Shown here: positions 25,864-33,409 of the stretch, piece by piece | Layout of the letters: every line of letters begins with the position of its first letter | Numbering within the stretch: position 1 is the first letter of the stretch | Origin: Thermatribacter velox | GTDB lineage: Bacteria; Atribacterota; Atribacteria; Atribacterales; Thermatribacteraceae | Assembly: GCF_038396615.1 (NCBI RefSeq) | Contig: NZ_CP121689.1 | Span: 186,001 to 250,000 of the forward strand | DNA: 64,000 bases | Direction of reading: 5' to 3' | Notes under the pieces: model-generated | What the model was told of the DNA's origin: nothing | The model's input: the letters and a program-made list of their open reading frames with translations, nothing else | The model's database searches: none | Program-made: the position numbers and the translations under genes

Positions 25864-26748
25864 GTGCAGGAGATGGCTTTGAAGACGCAAAACGCTCGCC
25901 GCAGTACCTTGGGGTTGTGGTGGTACAAGTTTTCCAAGAACTACCTCTCGGTAATCGGTCTCATCATCGTTCTTTTTATCGTTTTTTGTGCGGTTTTTGC
26001 GCCCTGGGTAAGCCCATACCCGGAGCATGCTGGTCCTTTCGTAAACTATGGTGAAGCCAATCAACCCCCCAGCTTGAAGCATCTCTGCGGGACGGATATC
26101 TTTGGGCGGGACATCTTAAGCAGGATATTCTTTGCTTTCCGCTCCTCTCTTTTGATGGGAGTGGTGGTTCTGGCCATCGTGGTCCCGGTGGGGGTAACCC
26201 TGGGCCTTCTGGCCGGTTATTTCAAAGAAAGCTGGGTGGATGTTCTCATCATGAGGATAACCGATATTTTTCTTTCCGTTCCCCCGCTGATTCTGGCTCT
26301 GGCCATTACCTCGGTTCTCGAGCCCAACCTTACCAATGCCATGATTGCCGTATCAGCGATGTGGTGGCCTTGGTACACGCGGTTGGTTTACGGAATGGCT
26401 ATTTCTCTGCGCAACGAATACTTTGTGCAGTCTGCGGAACTCCTGGGAGCCAGCAAACTGCACATCTTGTTCCGGGAAATTCTCCCTAACTGCCTTTCCA
26501 CCATCCTCACCAAGATGACCCTGGATATGGGCTGGGTCATCTTGATTGGTGCAGCGTTGAGCTTTGTGGGTCTGGGCGAGCAGCCCCCCAAGCCGGCTCT
26601 GGGTACCATGGTGTCTGACGGGGCCAAGTACCTTCCTGAATACTGGTGGATGGCGGTTTTCCCAGGTCTGGCCATCATGCTGATTGTTTTGGGATTTAAC
26701 CTACTCGGTGACGGCATCGGAGACCTTTTTGCCATGGAGGAGTCGTGA
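25864..26748 (+). CDS. dppC: Peptide ABC transporter permease, DppC/OppC type
   Basis: Second inner-membrane permease, about 294 residues. GTG 25864 follows AGGGGTG at 6 nt; ATG 25873 is an alternative. Family segments: LIIVLFIVFCAVFAPW in TM1, LCGTDIFGRDILSRI (about 75-89), a DppC signature, and the EAA loop VQSAELLGASKLHILF (about 190). Its stop overlaps the start of the ATPase gene (GTGA). The roles of both permeases follow from family and operon order. Confidence 0.93.
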   Translation: MQEMALKTQNARRSTLGLWWYKFSKNYLSVIGLIIVLFIVFCAVFAPWVSPYPEHAGPFVNYGEANQPPSLKHLCGTDIFGRDILSRIFFAFRSSLLMGVVVLAIVVPVGVTLGLLAGYFKESWVDVLIMRITDIFLSVPPLILALAITSVLEPNLTNAMIAVSAMWWPWYTRLVYGMAISLRNEYFVQSAELLGASKLHILFREILPNCLSTILTKMTLDMGWVILIGAALSFVGLGEQPPKPALGTMVSDGAKYLPEYWWMAVFPGLAIMLIVLGFNLLGDGIGDLFAMEES

Positions 26749-27734
26749 GCGTGGAACCGCTTTTGAACATAGAAGACCTCGAAGTGCATTTCAAGGTTTA
26801 CGGTGGCTTTTTGCGAGTTCTGGACGGTGTTAACTTTCAGGTGTTTCCCGGTGAAAAAGTGGGTTTGGTGGGGGAAACTGGCTGCGGGAAGACCACTACC
26901 ATGAAAACGGTGATGCGCATCCTTCCCCAGCCCCCAGGTGTGATTCGGGGAGGCAGGATTTTCTTTCGGGGCAAGGATGTGCTCAGGATGCGGGAGCAGG
27001 AAGTCGAAGCCCTGCGTAGGAAAAGCATCTCCATGATTTTTCAGGACCCCACCGCCAGCTTGAATCCGGTGTTCACCATTGGGGAGCAGATGCTGGAAGT
27101 GGTCCGCTTTGCACGAGGTGCAAAGGGTGAGGATTCTTCTAACCGAAAGATTGCTATTCGAGCACTTCAGGAAGTGGCTCTTCCTGACCCAGAGCGCATC
27201 CTGGCCAGCTACCCCCTGCAGCTTTCTGGAGGCATGCGCCAGCGAGTGTGCATTGCCATGGCGCTTTTGAGTCACAAGGAGCTGCTCATTGCTGATGAGC
27301 CGGGCACTTCTTTGGATGTTACCATTCAGGACCAGATTTTGCGCCTCATCCACCGCCTGGCTGAAGAGCGCAACATGGCGGTGATTCTTATTTCTCACTC
27401 CTTAGGAGTGATTCGGGAGTGGACGGACCGGGTGTACGTGATGTACGCTGGCTATATGATTGAAGAGGCAAAAACTGCCGAGCTTTTTGCCGAACCTCTC
27501 CACCCTTACACTCAGGCGCTAATGCGCTGTGTTCCCAAGCTCACCGGAACAGGTGTTTTTGAGGGGATACCAGGCAGGATACCCGACTACTTCGATCCAC
27601 CTTCGGGCTGCCGTTTCCATCCTCGCTGCCCGCAGGCCTTCGAGCGCTGCTTAAAGGAAAAACCTCCTTTTTATGAAGTAAAAGACGGCCACCGGGTGGC
27701 CTGTTTTTTGTTTGGAGGAAAGAGCGATGCATGA
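26745..27734 (+). CDS. dppD: Peptide ABC transporter ATPase, DppD/OppD type
   Basis: Cytoplasmic ATP-binding subunit, 329 residues. Walker A GETGCGKTT, Q-loop FQDPTASLNP, signature LSGGMRQR, Walker B LLIADEPG followed by TSLD, and the H-loop ISHSLG are all visible. The Walker B sequence is slightly unusual, with GTSLD where TTALD is more common. The C-terminal oligopeptide_HPY domain carries the C-x5-C-x6-C type cysteines (GCRFHPRCPQAFERC) expected of DppD and DppF. GTG 26745 overlaps the dppC stop, with GGAGGA upstream. Confidence 0.94.
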   Translation: MSVEPLLNIEDLEVHFKVYGGFLRVLDGVNFQVFPGEKVGLVGETGCGKTTTMKTVMRILPQPPGVIRGGRIFFRGKDVLRMREQEVEALRRKSISMIFQDPTASLNPVFTIGEQMLEVVRFARGAKGEDSSNRKIAIRALQEVALPDPERILASYPLQLSGGMRQRVCIAMALLSHKELLIADEPGTSLDVTIQDQILRLIHRLAEERNMAVILISHSLGVIREWTDRVYVMYAGYMIEEAKTAELFAEPLHPYTQALMRCVPKLTGTGVFEGIPGRIPDYFDPPSGCRFHPRCPQAFERCLKEKPPFYEVKDGHRVACFLFGGKSDA

Positions 27735-28683
27735 AGTCCTGCTTGAAGTTAAGGGTCTGAGGAAATTTTTCCACACTTCTCGGGGTACTGTTAAAGCGGT
27801 GAATGAAGTTAGTTTCACGGTGAGCGAAGGCGAGACCCTGGGCTTAGTTGGGGAATCAGGCTCTGGGAAAAGCACCGTTGCCTACATGGTGATGGGCATG
27901 TACCGACCCACAGCGGGAGAAATCATTTTTGAGGGAAAAAACATTGCTATTCCTCATCAGAAAAGGCCCCTTTCCATAAAGAAAAACCTGCAGATTGTTT
28001 TCCAGGATCCAGGCTCTTCTTTAAACCCCAGGCGCAGCATTGGCCAGATTCTGGAGTTGCCCTTGCGGATACACCTTTCTGTTCCACCGCAAAAGCGGGA
28101 AGAAAAACTGGAAGAGCTGCTCTCCATGGTGGAGCTTCCTGTTGATTACCTCAAAAAATATCCCCGGGCCCTGGGTGGAGGAGAGCGGCAGATGGTGGCC
28201 ATTGCCCGGGCCTTGAGCACCAACCCCCGCTTGGTGGTCCTTGATGAGCCCACTTCGGCTCTGGATGTTTCCATTCAGGCCAAAATCATCAATACCCTGA
28301 TGCGCATTCAGAAAGAGCGTAAGTTAGGGTATCTCTTTATCACCCATGATTTGAGCCTTATGCGCAACATCGCCCATCGAGTGGCTATTATGTATTTGGG
28401 GAGAATTGTAGAACTTGCTCCAGCCAGAGAGTTTTTTGAAAAGCCCCTGCATCCTTATACCCAGATGCTCATCGCTGCAGTGCCAGTGGTCTCTGAAGAG
28501 GAGGAACGCTTCAAGCCGGAGAAGGTGGTCTCCCGGGGAGAGATACCAAGTCCTATTAACCTTCCTTCGGGATGCGTTTTTCACCCGCGCTGTATCAGCG
28601 CAGAAGAGCGCTGCAGAGTTGAAGAGCCGCCCATGGTAGCGATTGACGAAAACCACCTGGTGCGCTGTCACCTTTACCGCTGA
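27727..28683 (+). CDS. dppF: Peptide ABC transporter ATPase, DppF/OppF type
   Basis: Second ATP-binding subunit, about 318 residues, ATG 27727 behind GGAGGAAAGAGCG and overlapping dppD by 8 nt. Walker A GESGSGKST, Q-loop FQDPGSSLNP, Walker B LVVLDEPT followed by SALD and the H-loop ITHDLS are intact. The ABC signature is ALGGGERQM rather than the usual LSGGQRQR. The HPY-type C terminus (GCVFHPRC then EERC) matches OppF. A terminator follows, closing the operon. Confidence 0.94.
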   Translation: MHEVLLEVKGLRKFFHTSRGTVKAVNEVSFTVSEGETLGLVGESGSGKSTVAYMVMGMYRPTAGEIIFEGKNIAIPHQKRPLSIKKNLQIVFQDPGSSLNPRRSIGQILELPLRIHLSVPPQKREEKLEELLSMVELPVDYLKKYPRALGGGERQMVAIARALSTNPRLVVLDEPTSALDVSIQAKIINTLMRIQKERKLGYLFITHDLSLMRNIAHRVAIMYLGRIVELAPAREFFEKPLHPYTQMLIAAVPVVSEEEERFKPEKVVSRGEIPSPINLPSGCVFHPRCISAEERCRVEEPPMVAIDENHLVRCHLYR

Positions 28684-28713
28684 GCGGCTGGTTTTTGGTA
28701 GCTTGCGTTTGCC

Positions 28714-28743
28714 ACCCCTTCCTCTTTTGGGGAAGGGGTTTTT
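28714..28743 (+). terminator. Intrinsic terminator of the peptide operon
   Basis: Stem CCCCTTCC/GGAAGGGG with adjoining base pairs and a short T-rich loop, then TTTTTGG, 31 nt after the dppF stop. Confidence 0.88.
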
Positions 28744-28781
28744 GGTTTATGGGAGGGTGGCGACCTTTTATTCTGGTTTTT

Positions 28782-30134
28782 TTAAAAGCTTTCTGTTTCC
28801 TGGTTAACTTTTATGTCTACTCCAAGCACTCCCTGAGGCTTTCCAGATGAAGTAGGGATGGGCAGTGATATGGTGATGCAAAATTGTCGGGTTATGGCGG
28901 AAACATAAATTGGGGAAAAGTATATCTCGCCTTTCATGGCTTCTTGCCACCAGGGACGCACCCGGGCGTTGGCCAGTCCTGCTGGAGGGATGCTTGCAAT
29001 GAAGGTCCCATCATCGCGGGCAGTGTATATGGCTTCCAGGAGAGGGTGCTGATCTATGAAAGACTGGAGGGCTTTTTGATGAGCCTCGGTTGAGAGGCTC
29101 TGTATTTCCTTGGACAGGGTGAGTTCTTGGAGTTCTGCAACAAGGTCCTGAAATTCTTTTTTTTCTGCAGGAGAGAAGAGCTTCTCCTTGCGAATGGATA
29201 TCGTTTCCAGGGAAGCCTTTATTGCTTCACTTACTCTGCTAAGCAGCGTCATAGCATTGCGGAGTTTTGGGGCAGTCTCCTCCCATTGTTCGAGATGGGT
29301 TTGCAGGCTATTGAAGTAGCGTTCAAATTCTTCCTGCATAGCTTTCGTTCTGTTTCTGACCTGGTTCATGTTTTCGCTTTGAGAGTGGAATCCTCTTTTG
29401 ACTTCTACAAAAATACTTTGTACGGTGGTTGAGGAATCTTTCTGCCGGCTGGCAAGCTCTGAAAGGGCTTGAAAAACCTCGCTCTTGAAACTTTCCATTA
29501 CTTGGGATGCTTCTTTTGTAACCTGAGAACTCTGTTCGGCAAGATCTTTAACGGCTCTGGCTACAGCGGCGAAGGCCTGACCCTGGGTTCCAGCTCTGGC
29601 TGCTTCGATTGAGGCATTGATGGCTACGAGACGGGTTCGGTCAGCAATGTCACTTATGTGGTGGAGAACCCGGTCCACTTCCCCAAGTGTGTGGTCAACG
29701 GCTTCAAGATGGGTGCGTGTCGTTTGGGCCATCGCTTCCACTTCCCGAGCAATGCTTTCCAGGGACTGGGTGAAACTGCTTAATCGTTCCAATTCTTGAT
29801 GACTTTTCTGGATGATCTGGGTGAGTTCGTTGACAGTATTGTTAAGGAAGGAAGTAGCTTTTTCAAGGTCTGTATAACTTGCCCAGAGTCTTTCGGTTTG
29901 TGCTGAAGCAGCATCGATTTCTTCGGCTACCGAGCTCACCTGGGCGGAAGTGGCTTCAAGCTCCTCTTCAAAACGCAGGAGAATTTTCCGTGTTTTTTCA
30001 AGGAGTGTGCCTACTTCCTGGCAGGAACTGCCAAATGCGTCCACCGAAACCGGCGTTGTTAAGTCTCCTTCAAGCATTCTTTTCAGCTCGTTTTTTACCA
30101 GCTGGAGCGCATCCCCCGAGAAGGCCTGACCCAT
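28782..30134 (-). CDS. Soluble methyl-accepting chemotaxis-like protein with C-terminal Cache-like sensor
   Basis: A 450-residue protein with no TM segment. Residues about 40-330 are coiled coil with an MCP signalling tip containing ISDIADRTRLVAINAS then IEAARAG and FAAVARAVKDLAEQS. Residues about 365-450 form a PDC/Cache-like unit (HPLLEAIYTARDDGTFIAS, ARVRPWWQEAMKGE, GVLGVDIKV). This reverses the normal sensor-then-signalling order, so the protein should sense a cytoplasmic ligand with its C terminus. No che or flagellar genes are nearby; it may signal to a distant CheA or act in another process. ATG 30134 follows GGAAGGAGG. Confidence 0.8.
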   Translation of the reverse strand: MGQAFSGDALQLVKNELKRMLEGDLTTPVSVDAFGSSCQEVGTLLEKTRKILLRFEEELEATSAQVSSVAEEIDAASAQTERLWASYTDLEKATSFLNNTVNELTQIIQKSHQELERLSSFTQSLESIAREVEAMAQTTRTHLEAVDHTLGEVDRVLHHISDIADRTRLVAINASIEAARAGTQGQAFAAVARAVKDLAEQSSQVTKEASQVMESFKSEVFQALSELASRQKDSSTTVQSIFVEVKRGFHSQSENMNQVRNRTKAMQEEFERYFNSLQTHLEQWEETAPKLRNAMTLLSRVSEAIKASLETISIRKEKLFSPAEKKEFQDLVAELQELTLSKEIQSLSTEAHQKALQSFIDQHPLLEAIYTARDDGTFIASIPPAGLANARVRPWWQEAMKGEIYFSPIYVSAITRQFCITISLPIPTSSGKPQGVLGVDIKVNQETESF

Positions 30135-30156
30135 TTTCTATCCTCCTTCCAATAAA

Positions 30157-30192
30157 AAAGGTGCTTGGGAGAGTACTCTCCCAAGCACCTTT
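30157..30192 (-). promoter_or_regulatory. Perfect 36-bp palindrome with T tract in the MCP-like gene leader
   Basis: AAAGGTGCTTGGGAGAGT and its exact reverse complement form an 18-bp stem without loop bases, followed on the minus strand by TTTTTTATT, just before the MCP-like ribosome site. It has the form of an intrinsic terminator placed between a good promoter and the coding region, i.e. a candidate attenuator; alternatively it terminates readthrough from lysO. Confidence 0.7.
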
Positions 30193-30225
30193 GCTTTACT
30201 TTGCCTCCTTGCCCTTGTTACAAAC

Positions 30226-30253
30226 AGTTTAGCACGAAAGTGTTTTTAGTCAA
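30226..30253 (-). promoter_or_regulatory. Promoter of the MCP-like gene
   Basis: Minus strand TTGACT (30253-30248), 16-nt spacer, TAAACT (30231-30226), located between the lysO stop and the palindrome. The predicted transcript starts near 30219. Confidence 0.6.
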
Positions 30254-30269
30254 GAACCGAGGGCATTTT

Positions 30270-30875
30270 TCACCGAACGAGATTGGCAAAAAAGGGCACC
30301 AGAACCGGGACTGCTAAGGAGTGAATGACTCCGCTCATCATGGCCAGAGCATCTAAGCGGCCCTTGCTTATGCTGGAGAGAAGCGGCAAAGTGGTGTCCA
30401 TAGAGGTGGCACCACCCATGGCCACTGCTGGCCAGCCTCCTAAGCGCTGGTAGACCACCTCTCCCCCCAGGAAGGTGAGAATTTCCCGAAAAATGTTACT
30501 CAAGAAAGCGATTACCCCTACCGAAGCTCCAAAGACGGGAGTGAGCAAAATTCCAGAAAGCGAATACCAGCCGAAACCACATCCCACGGCTGCGCTTACA
30601 AGTGGTGACATGTTTAAAAAAATCCCGGCTAAGGCACTGAAGGCCACGGTTCCCCCCATACTCAGGGCAGGAAGAAGTAGGCTGCGCCAGCCCATCTTTT
30701 TGATAAGTGATAACGCCGAACGATTACCGGCTATTTCCACTCCAATCCCAAACACCAGAAATACCAGGGCCAGAGTGAGCAGGAGTTCAGCCTTTTCCAC
30801 AAATATTCCTGGTAAAGCTCTAAAATAACCCGCTGCAACGCCTAAGGAAAAAGCGAGGGCTATTTTCCAGGTCAT
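30270..30875 (-). CDS. lysO: LysO-type lysine exporter, main membrane part
   Basis: Integral membrane protein of 201 residues with about six TM helices. The DUF340/LysO core is present: LVFGIGVEIAGN (about 38-50), GCGFGWYSLSGIL (about 98-110), NIFREI, and GGATSMDTTLPLL near the C terminus. In E. coli LysO exports lysine and toxic analogues. Here the N-terminal helices are in a separate overlapping gene, so the transporter is probably a two-chain complex. The start overlaps the upstream stop by 4 nt. Confidence 0.85.
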   Translation of the reverse strand: MTWKIALAFSLGVAAGYFRALPGIFVEKAELLLTLALVFLVFGIGVEIAGNRSALSLIKKMGWRSLLLPALSMGGTVAFSALAGIFLNMSPLVSAAVGCGFGWYSLSGILLTPVFGASVGVIAFLSNIFREILTFLGGEVVYQRLGGWPAVAMGGATSMDTTLPLLSSISKGRLDALAMMSGVIHSLAVPVLVPFFANLVR

Positions 30876-31147
30876 GGTTTTTCCACGGTTAAGTATTTTT
30901 CGCCAAAGTAAGCAAAAAGGATGCTTCCAGCCACGGAGAAACTGCTGATGAGCAGAGCTCTCCAGCCGATTTGTGCAAAGTTCTGCATAGCCTGGGGGTT
31001 ACTTCCCACTAAAAAGCCGATGAGAAAAACCAGAACCAGAACTCCCCAACCCTGGGCCTTGCTTGAGAAAGCAAGGTAAGCCTGGGCAGGTTTTCCAGAG
31101 AAAGAAAAAGCAATGCCAGCTATAAGGGCTGCAATAATTGGAAGCAA
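30872..31147 (-). CDS. LysO-type exporter, small N-terminal membrane part
   Basis: A 91-residue membrane protein with three hydrophobic segments, matching the N-terminal DUF340 portion of single-chain LysO (VFLIGFLVGSNPQ is characteristic). TTG 31147 follows AAGGAGTG. The stop overlaps the start of the larger part by 4 nt, implying tight coupling. A natural split gene is more likely than a sequencing frameshift, because each part has its own start and the overlap is a typical coupling overlap. Confidence 0.8.
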   Translation of the reverse strand: MLPIIAALIAGIAFSFSGKPAQAYLAFSSKAQGWGVLVLVFLIGFLVGSNPQAMQNFAQIGWRALLISSFSVAGSILFAYFGEKYLTVEKP

Positions 31148-31177
31148 CTTTGCTCACTCCTTACCGGATTTTCCTTA

Positions 31178-31206
31178 AATATAGCCTGGCCGAAAGCTTA
31201 TTTCAA
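31178..31206 (-). promoter_or_regulatory. Promoter of the split lysO operon
   Basis: Minus strand TTGAAA (31206-31201), 17-nt spacer, TATATT (31183-31178). The leader to the TTG start is only about 25 nt, too short for a lysine riboswitch. Confidence 0.72.
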
Positions 31207-31254
31207 GCGTGTTTTGGGAGTTTTTTGTGGAGAGTGGCTTTCTCAACTGGCATC

Positions 31255-32040
31255 GTGCCAGATTGGCGGAGGTTTTTGCTGCTTTCGTCCTAAGCTGACG
31301 CTGGCTGCGCTGGTGTCGTGCTTAACGATGGTTGCACAGCCATTCTGAACCGGCGCCTACCGGTTAATGCCACCCTGACTTGGCTTCCACCTTTGGTGGA
31401 AGCCGTCATGACTGGCCTTAATATTAATATTAAGGCCGTGCTGAATTGGTGTCGGCCCTGTCAGTACCGCCCTGAACCGGCAACGGTTTTTTCGTTGCCG
31501 CCCTGAACTGACGGCGTAGCCGTCACCCTGAACTTGTTTCAGGGTCTCTTATTTCATCATCTCATGGTTTAACCCAAACCCTGAGATTCCGAAACAAGTT
31601 CGGAATGACCGAAATTTTTGATTTCGGTCAGTTCGGAATGACGAATTCTTTACATTTGTCAATTTGAAATGACGAACCTCAGCGTCTATTTCAGGATCTC
31701 GGTTTTTCAGGCTCTCTTGCTTCAGCATCTCTTATTTCAGGGTCTCATTGTTTCGGGATCTCGTTTTTCAGGCTCTCTCGTTTCAGAGTCTCCTTGTTTT
31801 AGCATCTCCTTGTTTCACATCTCACGTTTTAGTCATACTTAACTGACAAGTTTCCCGCTTTTGTCATCCTGAACCGGCCTTAATATTAAGGCCGCCCTGA
31901 ATTTATTTCAGCATCCCTTCGTTTCGGCATCTCATAGTTTCAAGGTCTCGTTATTTCAGCGTCTATTTCAGGCTCTCTTGTTTCAGCATCTCGTTCTTTC
32001 AGGGTTTCACTGTTTCTGGATTTGCTTCAGCAAAAAAGAA
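31255..32040. repeat. Mosaic of short hairpin repeats, left copy
   Basis: About 800 nt without genes, made of hairpins joined by linkers ending in CCTGAA or similar. Clear units: GGCTTCCACC/GGTGGAAGCC near 31383; TTAATATTAA-centred stems flanked by GGCC at 31414-31437 and 31876-31893; CGGCAACG-GTTTTTT-CGTTGCCG at 31478-31500; TGACGGC-GTA-GCCGTCA near 31510; CTGAA-CTTGT-TTCAG near 31531; CCGAA-ACAAG-TTCGG near 31588. The rest is variations of TTTCAGGATCTC. Related copies lie at 43.6-44.0 kb. No transposase accompanies them. Confidence 0.85.
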
Positions 32041-32173
32041 AACTCATTGGGTATTGCAGAAATGGTAGTAAGACCGGGAAATAGAAAGTGGAATCTCAAA
32101 TCTACACTGCTGATTTCCAAACACCTATTTCCTTTTTAGCAATTCCTTAAGCTGGGGCAGCAGGTCCAGCAAT

Positions 32174-32728
32174 TCAATACGTGCTTTCCGGCAGAGCGTT
32201 ATTGGCTTTATTTGACTGCTCACTTTTACCTTCTTCAAGGCTTCCATCTCCAAGGATGTTGAATACCTTTGCTCCTCTTTTGAGTAACTCCTTTCCTATC
32301 AAAAGAAAGCGGTGGCAGGAGTGGGGATTTTCTTCACTGCACATGAGGGCAAGTTTTGCTGAGGATGCAAGCTGAAGCACTTCAGCCAAACCCTTTTCGA
32401 AGAAAGGTGCCTTTGCCAAGCGTTCATAAAGCACTTCCCCCTTTTGATTGTAAAACTCTTGTTCTTTGGGACGCCCACCAAGGAGATTGCCCCGGAAAAG
32501 GTATTGAATACCCTGTGTTTTAAGTGCTTTTTGGAGGGTTTCCCGGTTAAAATGCGGAACATACCGGGAGTAAGGATGAGAACGAACATCGACCACTAAC
32601 TGAATGTCGTGTCGCTTCAAAAGCTCCAGGAAGCGCTCAAGTGAATGATTGGAATGTCCTATGGTGTAAACGACAAGTACTTTGTCGAATGCAACCACCT
32701 CCTTTACCTTTCTCCATCCTTCCTTCAC
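32174..32728 (-). CDS. DUF488 family protein
   Basis: A 184-residue cytoplasmic protein of unknown function. Family motifs: YTIGHSNHSLERFLELL, VVDVRSHPYSRYVPHFN (about 46-62) and LALMCSEENPHSCHR (about 126-140), where the Cys and CHR are conserved. GTG 32728 overlaps the stop of the lipoprotein gene (GTGA), supporting this start by coupling; an internal GTG at 32698 is possible. The C-terminal 25 residues are polar and variable. Biochemical activity of the family is not established. Confidence 0.88.
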   Translation of the reverse strand: MKEGWRKVKEVVAFDKVLVVYTIGHSNHSLERFLELLKRHDIQLVVDVRSHPYSRYVPHFNRETLQKALKTQGIQYLFRGNLLGGRPKEQEFYNQKGEVLYERLAKAPFFEKGLAEVLQLASSAKLALMCSEENPHSCHRFLLIGKELLKRGAKVFNILGDGSLEEGKSEQSNKANNALPESTY

Positions 32729-33381
32729 GCATCGCTCCAGTTTCCGTTTTGGCAGTTGGCTCGGTCGATGAATGCACAGCGAAGTTGTATGGTAAGGGTG
32801 AGCCTGTGCATTGCTCCAGCAAAATAAAAATCCTTGTTGACGGAATATTCCAACTTTTCCCCGGGACGAATGAGAAACACCCCGTTGGGGAGTGGATTGT
32901 TAAAAGTGAAATCAAAGAAGGTAATGGTTGAGCTCGATTTTCGAAGCAGCAAGCTTCCGTCTTCTCGCATTTCCTGGACGGAAAGTATCTGGTACCCGGT
33001 GCGAAAAGGGAAGTCCGTTATTCCTTGCAAACCGCTGGCTGCTCCTGAACCGGCAGAGCCAGAAAGTGAAGTGCCCTCTCCAACTACAAGGTTCACCACT
33101 TGGGGGTTTATCTTTCCTTCTCCACTACCAAAAGCCTGGTTGAAGCTTATAAGCAACCCTTCCTCTTCAGAGAATCTATAGGTTGGAAAGTCAATGTAAA
33201 CATAAGGGGAGCCAGGATCACCTTCGATGTGGACCCACTGTTCGAAAAATAAAAGACCCTTTGTAAAGTTTAGCTCTTCAAAGACCGGAAAATCCTGGGA
33301 ATTGTTCCCGGAACTACATCCACCCAAAGCAAAGAAAGTAAGAAAAACCAAAGTAGCGAGCATCAATATTCTTTTTGCCAT
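32725..33381 (-). CDS. Predicted lipoprotein
   Basis: A 218-residue protein with signal peptide and lipobox (FFALGGC, Cys about residue 22), so lipid-anchored outside the cytoplasm. The mature part is beta-rich with a Gly/Ser-rich loop (SLSGSAGSGAASG, about 106-118) and a segment GVFLIRPGEKLEYSV. No known domain was recognised. It overlaps the DUF488 gene downstream and follows a DUF4097 gene by 28 nt; the three may be one transcription unit. Confidence 0.75.
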   Translation of the reverse strand: MAKRILMLATLVFLTFFALGGCSSGNNSQDFPVFEELNFTKGLLFFEQWVHIEGDPGSPYVYIDFPTYRFSEEEGLLISFNQAFGSGEGKINPQVVNLVVGEGTSLSGSAGSGAASGLQGITDFPFRTGYQILSVQEMREDGSLLLRKSSSTITFFDFTFNNPLPNGVFLIRPGEKLEYSVNKDFYFAGAMHRLTLTIQLRCAFIDRANCQNGNWSDA

Positions 33382-33409
33382 GTTCTTCCCCTCCTGAAAG
33401 TGCTCGAAA

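Noticed and set aside
31148-31210. Possible lysine riboswitch before the split lysO operon
   Set aside because: The promoter leaves a leader of only about 25 nt, far too short for the L-box aptamer.
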